Notes under the pieces: generated by a model
Told to the model about the DNA's origin: nothing
What the model saw: only the letters and a program-made list of their open reading frames with translations
Databases searched by the model: none
Assembly: GCF_014648995.1 (NCBI RefSeq)
Contig: NZ_BMSE01000022.1
Span: 62,001 to 126,000, forward strand
Source of the DNA: Streptomyces massasporeus
Lineage (GTDB): Bacteria; Actinomycetota; Actinomycetes; Streptomycetales; Streptomycetaceae
Length of the DNA: 64,000 nt
Direction: 5' to 3'
Made by a program: the position numbers and the translations under genes
Shown: positions 26,024 through 34,647 of the stretch, in pieces
How positions within the stretch are numbered: position 1 is the first letter of the stretch
Layout: every line of letters begins with the position of its first letter

Positions 26024-26372
26024 GGTCATCCCTTTCGCCGTTCACCCCAGCGCCGACTACAAGCGGTACTCGGCCGGCTGCGCACCGCCGCCACGCCGGT
26101 ACCGGCGCTCTGCGATGGTGACGCCCACAAGGGACAAGCAGGGACGAACAGCGGGACTCCAGATCACGCAATCGTCTGGAAAAGGAGTGTTTGCCCAACC
26201 CGCCGCCCCGGGCGTCCTGTTGACGGGGTGAGGCGCTCACCAGGATGCGACCGAAAGGCCAGTCACCCTCAGGAGGTAATGACAGACGCGACGTTGACGC
26301 CGCCAGGGCGGGTGCGGAAGCGGGGGCATGGGCGGGATGGCAGCGCGGCCATGCCCGCCCTGCGGCGTCCCG

Positions 26373-27371
26373 TCAGCCGGTGGCGAGGAGCTGCAGCGTG
26401 TCGATCACGCGGTTGGAGAAGCCCCACTCGTTGTCGTACCAGGCGACCACCTTCACGTGGCGGCCGTCGACGCGGGTGAGGGCCGAGTCGAAGATGGACG
26501 AGGCGGGATTGCCCACGATGTCCGAGGAGACCAGCGGGTCGTCGGAGTACTCGAGGACGCCGGCAAGCGGCCCCTCGGCCGCGGCACGGTAGGCGGCGAG
26601 CACGTCGTCGCGGGTCACGTCGCGGGCGACCGTTGTGTTGAGTTCGACGATCGAGCCCACCGGCACCGGTACGCGGATCGAGTCGCCCGACAGCTTGCCG
26701 TCCAGGCCGGGCAGGACCAGTCCGATCGCCTTGGCGGCGCCGGTCGTGGTCGGCACGATGTTCACGCCGGCGGCCCGGGCGCGACGGGCGTCGCGGTGCG
26801 GACCGTCCTGCAGGTTCTGCTCCTGCGTGTAGGCGTGCACGGTCGTCATGAATCCGTGCTCGATGCCGGCGAGGTCGTCGAGCACCTTCGCCAGCGGGGC
26901 GAGCGCGTTGGTGGTGCAGGAGGCGTTGGAGACGATCGTGTGCAGGTCCGGGTCGTAGGAGTCGGTGTTGACCCCGAAGGCGAGGGTGACGTCGGCGCCG
27001 TCCGACGGCGCGCTGACCAGCACCTTGCGCGCGCCCGCGTCGAGGTGGGCGCGGGCGGCCTTGGCGGAGGTGAAGCGGCCGGTGGCTTCCAGGACGATGT
27101 CGACGCCGAGTTCGGCCCAGGGCAGCTGCGCCGGTTCACGCTCGGCCAGCACCTTGATCCGGCGGCCGTCGACGATGAGGACATCCCCCTCGACGGTCAC
27201 CGGGCGCCCGAGGCGGCCGGCCGTCGAGTCGTAGGCGAGCAGCCGGGCGAGCGTGGCGGGCTCGGTGAGGTCGTTGACGGCGACGATCTCGAGGGCGCTG
27301 TCGCGCTCCAGCAGGGCGCGCAGCACGTTGCGCCCGATGCGGCCGAATCCGTTGATGGCGATGCGAGTCAT
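26373..27371 (-). CDS. gap: glyceraldehyde-3-phosphate dehydrogenase, type I
   Basis: A 332-residue enzyme with the Rossmann start NGFGRIGR (7-14), catalytic Cys152 in SNASCTTN and His179 in TTVHAYT, all intact. It oxidises glyceraldehyde 3-phosphate with NAD+ and phosphate in glycolysis. No pgk or tpi gene follows, so this is not the classical glycolytic operon; streptomycetes often carry extra gap genes, and this is likely such a paralogue. The start ATG 27371 is unambiguous. Confidence 0.95.
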   Translation of the reverse strand: MTRIAINGFGRIGRNVLRALLERDSALEIVAVNDLTEPATLARLLAYDSTAGRLGRPVTVEGDVLIVDGRRIKVLAEREPAQLPWAELGVDIVLEATGRFTSAKAARAHLDAGARKVLVSAPSDGADVTLAFGVNTDSYDPDLHTIVSNASCTTNALAPLAKVLDDLAGIEHGFMTTVHAYTQEQNLQDGPHRDARRARAAGVNIVPTTTGAAKAIGLVLPGLDGKLSGDSIRVPVPVGSIVELNTTVARDVTRDDVLAAYRAAAEGPLAGVLEYSDDPLVSSDIVGNPASSIFDSALTRVDGRHVKVVAWYDNEWGFSNRVIDTLQLLATG

Positions 27372-27516
27372 GAGTGATGTCCCTTCGTTATCGCCACCAG
27401 GCTCGCTCGCAGCTCACGCCGCCGACAGTGGCGCGATCGCCACGGTTCAAAAGGATCCCGCCAAAGCGCCCGCCACGGATTCTTCCACGGACTTCTCCGC
27501 GGATCGCACCTCGATT

Positions 27517-27550
27517 CCCGTCGCGGATCCCGTCGCGGATCCCGTCGCGG
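27517..27550. repeat. 12-bp tandem repeat, three copies
   Basis: CCCGTCGCGGAT is repeated head to tail at 27517, 27529 and 27541 (last copy changed at its end), in the gap between the gap gene start and the stop of the GlxA-like gene. Possibly slipped-strand expansion; no function seen. Confidence 0.6.
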
Positions 27551-28573
27551 CTACTCGCCCCGGGTGAAGGTGCGTCGGTACTCGCTCGGTGTGGTGCCCA
27601 GGATGTGCTGGAAGTGCAGGCGCAGGTTCGCGCCGGTACCGAGCCCGACGTCGGCGGCGATCTGTTCGACGCTGCGCTCTGAGCGCTCCAGCAGTTCCCG
27701 GGCCCGGTCGATGCGGGCGCGCATCACCCACTGCATCGGCGTGTAGCCGGTCTCCTCCACGAAACGCCGGGAGAACGTGCGCGCCGAGACCCCGGCCTGC
27801 CGCGCCAGCAGGTCGAGCGAGAGTGGCTCGCCGAGCCGGCGCAGCGCCCACTCGCGGGTGGTGCCGAAGCGCTCGCCGAGCGGCTCGGGCACGCTGCGCG
27901 GCACGTACTGGGCCTGGCCGCCGCTGCGGTAGGGGGCCGCGACCAGACGACGGGCGGCGTGATTGGAGGCGGCCACTCCCAGGTCGCCGCGCAGGATGTG
28001 CAGGCACAGGTCGATGCCGGAGGCGGCACCGGCCGAGGTGAGCACGCTGCCCTCATCGACGAACAGCACGTTCTCGTCGACCTGGACGCGCGGGTACCTG
28101 GCCGTGAGGGCTCGCGTGTAGTGCCAGTGCGTCGTGGCGCGCCTGCCGTCGAGCAGGCCCGTCGCGGCGAGCGCGAAAGCCCCGGTGGAGATGGCGGCCA
28201 GCCGCGCGCCGCGCGCATGGGCGGCGACCAACGCGTCGACGACGGGCGGCGGCGGGTCCTCGAGGTCCGGGTGCCGGTAACCGGGGACGAAGACGATGTC
28301 GGCCCACGCCAGCGCGTCCAGGCCGTGGGCGACGTGGTACGCGAGTCCGTCGCCGCCTGTCACGAGACCGGGTGTCGCCCCGCACACCCGCACCTCGTAC
28401 GGCATGCTCGCGCGGGTCGTGAAGACCTGCGCGGGAATGCCGACGTCGAGCGGCTTGGCACCCTCGAGCACGAGGACGGCGACGCGGTGGAGACGGGAGG
28501 ACGGCACGGAAGAGAGGCTACGGGGAGCGGGGCGCCGGAACGCCCACTGCCCGGGCCGAGCAGCCGACGCCAT
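27551..28573 (-). CDS. GlxA-type AraC family regulator
   Basis: A 340-residue regulator with an N-terminal DJ-1/PfpI-like domain (HRVAVLVLEGAKPLDVGIPA, then WADIVFVPGYRHPD and LAAISTGAFALAATGLLDGR). The C-terminal AraC double helix-turn-helix follows (LLARQAGVSARTFSRRFVEE, then IAADVGLGTGANLRLHF). The Cys usual at the elbow of enzyme members is Thr (ISTGAF), as in many regulator members. ATG 28573 has a strong GGGAGGA site; a GTG at 28507 would match shorter homologues. It may control the gap gene 180 bases downstream, but that is only proximity. Confidence 0.9.
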   Translation of the reverse strand: MASAARPGQWAFRRPAPRSLSSVPSSRLHRVAVLVLEGAKPLDVGIPAQVFTTRASMPYEVRVCGATPGLVTGGDGLAYHVAHGLDALAWADIVFVPGYRHPDLEDPPPPVVDALVAAHARGARLAAISTGAFALAATGLLDGRRATTHWHYTRALTARYPRVQVDENVLFVDEGSVLTSAGAASGIDLCLHILRGDLGVAASNHAARRLVAAPYRSGGQAQYVPRSVPEPLGERFGTTREWALRRLGEPLSLDLLARQAGVSARTFSRRFVEETGYTPMQWVMRARIDRARELLERSERSVEQIAADVGLGTGANLRLHFQHILGTTPSEYRRTFTRGE

Positions 28574-28827
28574 CCGGGCCGTCCTCCCTCGGCGCACTCC
28601 ACACCCTGTCCCACCACCGCCCCGGCTGCCGCAGCGCGCAGGGCGTCGTCGGCGTTTTGGCCACCCCCGGTCGCAGCCTCGCCCTTTGCACGGCAAGGGT
28701 CGGTGCACTGCGCATGCTCCGTCGAGCGCTCAACCGCAAGGTTCCAGTTCCGTCCGAAACACAGGTGTTCGAACACCGGGCGGGGTCGTTGAGCCACGTG
28801 ACCAGCCGCGACGAAGGGGGAGCCACG

Positions 28828-30720
28828 TTGACTTCAGCTGAATCTCACGGGCAGCAGGACACCGCGCCGCCGCCGTTTCCACCACCGGCGGAGATCACCT
28901 ACAGCGGGCAGTACGCGGTCAACCCGCTGGCCGAAGTGTCCTTCGGGCGGATGTGCGCCCACATTCCCAAGGTGCTCCTCAGGATCGCCCGGTTGTCGTG
29001 GAGGACCGACCGGCGTGCGGTGCAGCTCCTGTTGGGCTGCCAGGTGATCACCGGTGTCTCGGCCGCCGTCCTGCTGACCACGACCGCCGAGGCCATGGAA
29101 TCGCTCCTGTCCGACGCCGCCGTGGCCGACCGGCTGCGCAGTGCCCTGCCCGCGCTCCTGGTGCTGGCGTTGGCCGCCTCGCTCGGCCGTGGCGCGGGCT
29201 CGGTGGCCACGTATGCCGAGCGGCGCATCACTCCCCGGCTGACGACGGAGACGGACAGCGCCCTCGTCGAGGCGGTGTGCCGGGTCGAGGCCGCCGCGTA
29301 TGCCGGGGACGGCTTCTCGGACCGTCAGGAAGCCGCCGAGATGGGGGTGATCCGTACGCACGTGATGGTCACCGACGCCCAGCGCTTCGTGTCCGCCCTG
29401 ATCCGTATGGTCACCGCCGGCAGCGTCCTGTCGGTGCTGAACGTGCTGATGCTGCCGCTGCTGCTGCTCGCCGTGCTCCCCGCCGGCATCGGAGCCGTCA
29501 TGACGGCGCGGGTGGACTACGAGACGCACTACGCCAACGTGGCCGACCGCAACGTGCGCGGCATGATGCGCTGGTGGGCCACCACCTCGAAGTACGGCGA
29601 CGAAGTCCGCGCCAACTCGATGACCGACTACCTGACCTACTGGTACCGAGCCCTGTCGAACCGGTGTGACCGCCGCACCCTCGCCGCCACGCCACGGACC
29701 TTGCGGATCTCTCTGCTGTCCTCGCTGGCCGGCGGCTTCTTCCTCGTCGCCACGTGGGGAGCACTGGCCTGGCTCGTCGTCAGCGGACGCATCAACCTCG
29801 CGGTCGCCGCCACCGCCGTCGTCGCCGTGCAGACGACGCTCGCCGCCCTGTCCCAGGTCGTCGTCAACGGTGCAGCCGTCTTCCACACCAGCCTCTACCT
29901 CGGCGACACGCAGTCGTTCCTCGACGACGCCGCGGACCGCGCTCCCCGACGCGGCCCCCGCAGTGTGACCGCTCCGATCGAGGAGATCACGCTGGAGGAA
30001 GCCGCCTACCAGTACCCGGGCAAGGACAAACCCGCCGTGGAAGGCGTCTCCCTCAGGCTACGGCGCGGTGAGATCCTGGCGATCGTCGGAGCGAACGGCT
30101 CCGGCAAGTCCACCCTCACCCGGCTGATCACCGGGATCTACCTGGCGGACAAGGGCAAGGTCTGCTGGAACGGTATGGACCTCGCCGAAGTCGCCCCCGC
30201 CACCGTGTGGGCGAACACCGGCCTCGTGCCTCAGATCTTCGCCCAGTGGCCGCTGCGCGTCCGCGAAAACATCACTCTCGGACAACCCCGCGCCCATGAC
30301 GACGCGGCCGTGTGGGAGGCCGTCGACGCCGCCGGCCTGCGTGAGGCCGTCGATGACCTGCCTGCCGGCCTGGACACACTGCTCGCCCGCGACATCTTCG
30401 GCGGATCGGAACTCTCCGGCGGCCTGTGGCAGCGCGTCGCCTGTTCCAGGGCCCTGTACCGCAAGCCCGGGCTGCTGATCCTCGACGAGCCCACCTCCCA
30501 GATGGATCCGCGCGGTGAACACGGCATCTTCGAACAGATCAAGGCCATCGCCGCCGACCGCATCACCATCGTGGTCACGCATCGCCTGGAGAACACCAGG
30601 ATCGCCGACCACATCATCGTGATGGAGCACGGCCGCATCACCGAGCAGGGGAGCTACGACGACCTCGTCCACGGCGGCGGGACCTTCTCCGAACTGCTGG
30701 AACTGTCCCAGGACCGCTGA
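28828..30720 (+). CDS. ABC transporter, fused permease-ATPase (exporter type)
   Basis: A 630-residue half-transporter: about 370 residues of membrane domain with five or six helices, then an ATPase domain. The ATPase has Walker A GANGSGKST near 421, signature LSGG in GGSELSGGLWQRVACSRA, Walker B LLILDEPTS and the H-loop VVTHRL. The TTG at 28828 is chosen because AAGGGGGA precedes it; upstream residues are not family-like. This layout resembles exporters found beside lanthipeptide and small-peptide genes. No precursor peptide or modification enzyme is adjacent, so the cargo is unknown. It probably acts as a homodimer. Confidence 0.9.
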   Translation: MTSAESHGQQDTAPPPFPPPAEITYSGQYAVNPLAEVSFGRMCAHIPKVLLRIARLSWRTDRRAVQLLLGCQVITGVSAAVLLTTTAEAMESLLSDAAVADRLRSALPALLVLALAASLGRGAGSVATYAERRITPRLTTETDSALVEAVCRVEAAAYAGDGFSDRQEAAEMGVIRTHVMVTDAQRFVSALIRMVTAGSVLSVLNVLMLPLLLLAVLPAGIGAVMTARVDYETHYANVADRNVRGMMRWWATTSKYGDEVRANSMTDYLTYWYRALSNRCDRRTLAATPRTLRISLLSSLAGGFFLVATWGALAWLVVSGRINLAVAATAVVAVQTTLAALSQVVVNGAAVFHTSLYLGDTQSFLDDAADRAPRRGPRSVTAPIEEITLEEAAYQYPGKDKPAVEGVSLRLRRGEILAIVGANGSGKSTLTRLITGIYLADKGKVCWNGMDLAEVAPATVWANTGLVPQIFAQWPLRVRENITLGQPRAHDDAAVWEAVDAAGLREAVDDLPAGLDTLLARDIFGGSELSGGLWQRVACSRALYRKPGLLILDEPTSQMDPRGEHGIFEQIKAIAADRITIVVTHRLENTRIADHIIVMEHGRITEQGSYDDLVHGGGTFSELLELSQDR

Positions 30721-30939
30721 TGTGAACCCCGATCGTCCTTCGGGGGTAGGACTGTGCGCCGCCTGGTACGGACCTCAAGGACCGCTGACCAGCAACGACG
30801 AAGTGGCCTAGTTCGTCGCCCAGTCCGACGGGCTCAAACTCTGACCCTTGCGGGTCGGCAGCTGCGGGACAGGCCCCGCCGAGCGATTGTCGCACTCATG
30901 ATCTAGAGTCACCCTGCTCTTCCGGGGAGGGGATGACGC

Positions 30940-31677
30940 ATGGTGCGTGGGGGTAGTCGGGTCGTGTGGTGCGCTGCCGTGGTGTTGGCGCTGGCGGGCT
31001 GCGGGCGGGCGGATGTGCCGCCAGAGCGGCGCCCCGCGTTCGAGAGTACGGAGGACCTGCCCGAGAAGCTCGGTGCGGACGGCACCACCATCATGGTCGG
31101 CGATCCCGACGCGAAGGTGAAGGTGCACCTGTACGAGGATCTGCGCTGCCCCGTCTGCGAGCAGTTCGAGACCTCGGGCGGGGGCCCGCAGTTGCGCAAG
31201 GCGATGCTCGACCGTACCGCGACAGCGCAGTACACCCTGGCCTCCTTCCTCGACGACGGGGTCGGCGGCAGCGGATCCAAGAAGGCGGTCAACGCACTGC
31301 GTGCGGCGCTGAAGGAGGGCAAATTCCTGGAGTACCACGAGGTGCTCTACCTCAACCAGCCCGAAGAGAGCGTCGACGGCTACACCGACGCCTACCTGCT
31401 GAAGCTGGCCGGCCAAGTCGAGGGCCTGCGCAGCACGGCGTTCGACGCGGCCGTCAAGAACATGAAGTACCGCGACTTCGTGGCCGCTTCGCAGAAGGCC
31501 TACGAGCGGGCCGGAGGAGCGGAGGAGCCCGAAGGGCCGGGCACACCCACCGCGGTGATCAACGACAAGCGGATTCCTGCGGAAGTCAGCGGCGTTCTTC
31601 AGGACGGCACCGCCTTCACCCAGCTCCTGCACCAGATCCACGCCAATCCGTGGGAGTGGGAAGCCACCACCTTGTGA
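30940..31677 (+). CDS. DsbA/thioredoxin-fold lipoprotein
   Basis: A 245-residue exported lipoprotein (lipobox LALAGC, Cys21) with a DsbA-like thioredoxin domain. The active site is CPVC (Cys70-Cys73) after the strand KVKVHLYEDLR, and the cis-Pro loop appears as GTPTAVIN. It is likely a disulfide oxidase or isomerase on the outer face of the membrane. GTG/ATG choice is clear at 30940 (GGGGAGGGG upstream). Monocistronic. Confidence 0.9.
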   Translation: MVRGGSRVVWCAAVVLALAGCGRADVPPERRPAFESTEDLPEKLGADGTTIMVGDPDAKVKVHLYEDLRCPVCEQFETSGGGPQLRKAMLDRTATAQYTLASFLDDGVGGSGSKKAVNALRAALKEGKFLEYHEVLYLNQPEESVDGYTDAYLLKLAGQVEGLRSTAFDAAVKNMKYRDFVAASQKAYERAGGAEEPEGPGTPTAVINDKRIPAEVSGVLQDGTAFTQLLHQIHANPWEWEATTL

Positions 31678-31701
31678 CCTCCACGCGGGTGCAGTCAGGT
31701 C

Positions 31702-31833
31702 CTACTTGCGCTTGCGGATCTGTGCCGCGCCGAGGACGACGAGGGCCAGGACGGCGATCCCGGACAACAGCCAGAGAGGTACACCGTCGAGCCCTTTGTA
31801 GGCCAGTACGGTCGCATCAGTGGTCGATGGCAC
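31702..31833 (-). CDS. 43-residue single-span membrane peptide
   Basis: From GTG 31833, preceded by GGGGAGG four bases upstream, the frame encodes 43 residues. It is a short polar start, one hydrophobic span (LWLLSGIAVLALVVLGAAQI) and a basic end RKRK. In-frame starts up to 31920 exist but lack ribosome sites. It faces the DsbA-like gene tail to tail. Function unknown; the layout fits a tail-anchored small membrane protein. Confidence 0.6.
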   Translation of the reverse strand: MPSTTDATVLAYKGLDGVPLWLLSGIAVLALVVLGAAQIRKRK

Positions 31834-32024
31834 GAGACCTCCCCGCCTCTCCCCGGTTGTCATGACGTTCAACGTGCCCCCGGGTCCACGGTTGAAGCCC
31901 ATGAAGATGTCGGTCCGCACGACTGGCTGCGCAGGGTGCTGCTCCTTTCCCTGCGCCGCCAGGAATGCCTGCTTGAAATGCGTAACGGCGGGGCAAACGG
32001 ATCCTCTGGAACAGGGAGGATGCC

Positions 32025-32594
32025 ATGACCATGACGGATCGACCCGTCGAGCCGGAAGGCGAGAGCAGCGCGTGCTGCGCGCGGCACGACAGCCCGGGCG
32101 CGAGACCCGGCACCGAGGAGCCCGAGACAGCGCGGGAGCGGGTCAACCGGCGCTGGAACGAGATACTGCAGGAAACACGAGTCACACAGACGGGCGTGCA
32201 GATCCTCTTCGGCTTTCTGCTCAGCGTGGCCTTCACCCCTCTGTTCAGGGAATTGGAGACGCTGGACCGCGCCATCTACGTCACCACCGTGGTGCTCGGG
32301 GCCGCGGCCACCGGAACCCTCATAGCTCCCGTCTCCATCCACCGGTTCCTGTCCGGGCAGCGCATGAAGGACGAGGTAGTCGAAGCCGCCGGCCGTTTGA
32401 TGATGTGTGGCATGGTCCTCCTCGCCCTGACCATCGGCTGTACGCTCCTGTTGATCCTCCGTTTCGTCGTTCCAGGCGTTCTCGCCGAAGTGCTCGTCGC
32501 CGGGGTCATGCTGTGGTTCGGACTCTGCTGGTACGCGCTGCCGCTGTATCTGCGACGTCGCGGGGACCAGCGTTCCCGGACCACGGACGCGTAG
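32025..32594 (+). CDS. DUF6328 family membrane protein
   Basis: A 189-residue protein with a charged N-terminus, the conserved segment RRWNEILQETRVTQTGVQIL and four hydrophobic helices. This matches DUF6328, an actinobacterial membrane family without known function. ATG 32025 has GGGAGG upstream. No clear operon partner. Confidence 0.85.
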   Translation: MTMTDRPVEPEGESSACCARHDSPGARPGTEEPETARERVNRRWNEILQETRVTQTGVQILFGFLLSVAFTPLFRELETLDRAIYVTTVVLGAAATGTLIAPVSIHRFLSGQRMKDEVVEAAGRLMMCGMVLLALTIGCTLLLILRFVVPGVLAEVLVAGVMLWFGLCWYALPLYLRRRGDQRSRTTDA

Positions 32595-32743
32595 GGGCGC
32601 GAGTGCCATGGAACGGGGTCCTCGATGGCCGGCGCTCGACGGTGGCCTGCGGTCGCCGTTGACGGTGAAGGCGACATCTCACGAGAAGCACGTGGCGCAG
32701 GGGCCCAACCCGTACGCCACCGCCATGCCGTTGTCTTGTCGGC

Positions 32744-33370
32744 CTACACCGCGTAGGGCACCGGACGCACGAACCGCTCCCGCCCCGCCTCGTCACGCAC
32801 CGGCGTGCACCCGGCAGCCAGCAGCCGCTCGGCCAGTTTCGCGCGACGGGTCGCGTTGATCCGGAGTGCGCCCAGCAGGAACGCCGGGGTGAGGACGGCG
32901 AGGGGCAGGAGAACGACGTACTTTCCGGTCAGCACGGCCAGCAGCAGGAACAGCAGCGGCCCAGCCCACGCCATGGCCAGCAGTTGCCTGCGGTTGGCGG
33001 CGGCGCCGGCCGCGTCGTAGCGGATGAGCGTGGTGATCAGGTCGACGTCCGCCTGCGCCTCGGGGACCGGCGTGAGCGAGCCCAGGTACATGCCCGGCAC
33101 CGGGCGTCCGGGGCCGGGGTCGGGGAATGCCGCGCTGTTGGCCGCCGCGCGCTGCTGCGCCTGGGGGCTCGTGTCCCGGACGAGGCGGATGTGCGCCATC
33201 TTGTGCTTGCCGACCAGGCGGACGTCGGCATACCGGAATCCGTAGCACTCCGCGATGTACGCGAGCGCGCCGAACGTCTGCCGCTCGGCGAAGGGGTGGA
33301 CGAGTTCGATCATGTCCTGGGTCGCGATCTGCCGCATGAGGGCGGTGATGTGGCGGTCGGCGAGGCTCAA
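32744..33370 (-). CDS. membrane protein with two C-terminal spans, unknown
   Basis: About 208 residues. The N-terminal soluble part includes ECYGFRYADVRLVGKHKMAH and a Pro/Gly-rich stretch. It is followed by two close hydrophobic segments (QLLAMAWAGPLLFLLLAVL, VVLLPLAVLTPAFLLGAL) and a basic tail. TTG 33370 has AGGAG five bases upstream; GTG 33376 is possible, and a longer form from 33475 lacks support. It is divergent from the DUF2975 gene. Family not recognised. Confidence 0.65.
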   Translation of the reverse strand: MSLADRHITALMRQIATQDMIELVHPFAERQTFGALAYIAECYGFRYADVRLVGKHKMAHIRLVRDTSPQAQQRAAANSAAFPDPGPGRPVPGMYLGSLTPVPEAQADVDLITTLIRYDAAGAAANRRQLLAMAWAGPLLFLLLAVLTGKYVVLLPLAVLTPAFLLGALRINATRRAKLAERLLAAGCTPVRDEAGRERFVRPVPYAV

Positions 33371-33490
33371 GGTCACTCCTGGCTGGAAAGCACTGCTGAA
33401 TTTCTGGTTCCGCACACCAGACTGATCAAGCGGCCCAAGGGTTGCCCTCCTGGCGGGCAGAGACGTGTCCCCCATTCTCCGTTCCAGCCT

Positions 33491-33519
33491 TTGCTTAACC
33501 TATCGACATTCGATAGATT
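33491..33519 (+). promoter_or_regulatory. promoter with embedded operator (DUF2975 gene)
   Basis: TTGCTT (33491) and TAGATT (33514) with a 17-base spacer form a good vegetative-type promoter. CTATCG-acatt-CGATAG (33500-33516) is a perfect inverted repeat that covers the spacer and -10, so a repressor is likely. Confidence 0.7.
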
Positions 33520-33548
33520 CCCATCGTGCGTCGATGGAAGGATGGGCG

Positions 33549-34034
33549 ATGGGGAAACTGACACTCGGTGCGTTGCGTGCCGTGCTCGCGGTGGTGCTCG
33601 TCGGCACCGTGTTCGTGCAGGCGTCGATGGTGTGGGCGTTGGCAACCGACCCGGAGGACGGGTCGCTCCCGCTGACCCCACTGCGCGTGATCACGATCCT
33701 GGGCATGGTCGCGGCACAGGTCGCCGCGGTCTGCGTAGGGCGGCTGGTGACGATGGTGCGACGCAGAACCGTCTTCTCCCCCGCCGCCTTCCGGTACGTC
33801 GACGCCGTGATCGGCGCGATCGTGACGGCCGCCCTCCTTTGGTTCGCCGTCACCATCATCAATGCGCCGGGGCAGCGGGAGGACCCGGGCGTCACCGTCA
33901 TCATGGGCGGGATCGGCGTGGCCATCCTGGGTGTCGCGCTCATCGTGCTCGTGCTGCGGATGCTGCTCGCCCAGGCCGTCTCGCGTGATGTCGAAGCGTC
34001 ACAGATGGAGGCCGAGTTGGACCAGGTGATCTGA
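33549..34034 (+). CDS. DUF2975 family membrane protein
   Basis: A 161-residue, four-helix membrane protein (GALRAVLAVVLVGTVFVQAS, then MVAAQVAAVCVGRLV, IVTAALLWFAVTII and GVALIVLVLRMLL) typical of DUF2975. ATG 33549 has GGAAGGA upstream. In many genomes this family is followed by a small XRE regulator; that partner is missing here, although the promoter carries an operator-like inverted repeat. Role unknown. Confidence 0.8.
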   Translation: MGKLTLGALRAVLAVVLVGTVFVQASMVWALATDPEDGSLPLTPLRVITILGMVAAQVAAVCVGRLVTMVRRRTVFSPAAFRYVDAVIGAIVTAALLWFAVTIINAPGQREDPGVTVIMGGIGVAILGVALIVLVLRMLLAQAVSRDVEASQMEAELDQVI

Positions 34035-34173
34035 GGGTCCACTTCAGATCGTCGCAGAACGTCACGCCGACGGCCACGTCGTCCTGGCAGCGGACGGTCA
34101 TGCTGGACTTGCCGTTGCGGTCGTCGTCCGGGAAGGTCATGGGCGAAGGTCGGGCAGTGAAAGGGGGAGGCGC

Positions 34174-34596
34174 GTGGAACAGAGCGAGGACCAGATCCTG
34201 GTGGAAGAGCTTGCTGCGCTGGGTGCCGTGAGTGGGGGCAGTGGTCGCTTGACCGGGCTCGTGGCCCGGCTGTTGAAGAAGAACGCCCACGAGATCGACC
34301 TTGTCGTCCCCTTGCCGTTCGACGATGCGGTGCAGCGCGTCGTCGGAGTTCTGGAGGGGGCGGGGCGATCCGGAAGGTCCGCGCATCTCGAATCGGGCGG
34401 GGACCAGGAGATGATCCGTGTCGTGGCCGGTGGCGGTGCCGGCGGGATGAATCCCGTAGTGGTCACTGCGCTGGTGACAAGGGGCGCGGGGAACCGCACG
34501 GAGGTCAAGCTCCGTGCAGCCGCAAAAGAAGGCCTGATCAAACAGCGAGCGGGAGAGAAGACGGCCGCCCGTCTTGCTGCATTGCTGAGTCAGTAG
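34174..34596 (+). CDS. hypothetical protein, SRPBCC-like
   Basis: A 140-residue soluble protein from GTG 34174 with AGGGGGAGG upstream. The pattern EIDLVVPLPFDDAVQRVVGV ... NPVVVTALVTRGAGNRTEV with an amphipathic C-terminal helix suggests a small alpha/beta fold like the SRPBCC/START group, but I cannot place it firmly. It is convergent with the STAND gene, 51 bases apart. Function unknown. Confidence 0.65.
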   Translation: MEQSEDQILVEELAALGAVSGGSGRLTGLVARLLKKNAHEIDLVVPLPFDDAVQRVVGVLEGAGRSGRSAHLESGGDQEMIRVVAGGGAGGMNPVVVTALVTRGAGNRTEVKLRAAAKEGLIKQRAGEKTAARLAALLSQ

Positions 34597-34647
34597 GGAG
34601 GAGCCTTCACACTCCCCTCATGTCTTCTTCGAGCTGACTGACCTGAC

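Noticed and set aside
26373..27371. Classical glycolytic gap-pgk-tpi operon
   Set aside because: Only gap is present; pgk and tpi are absent on either side.
27517..27550. CRISPR-like or iteron function for the 12-bp tandem repeat
   Set aside because: Units are contiguous without spacers, only three copies, and lie at a gene 3' end.
28828..31700. Lanthipeptide or lasso peptide cluster around the ABC exporter
   Set aside because: No precursor-like small gene, cyclase, kinase-lyase or protease is next to the transporter.
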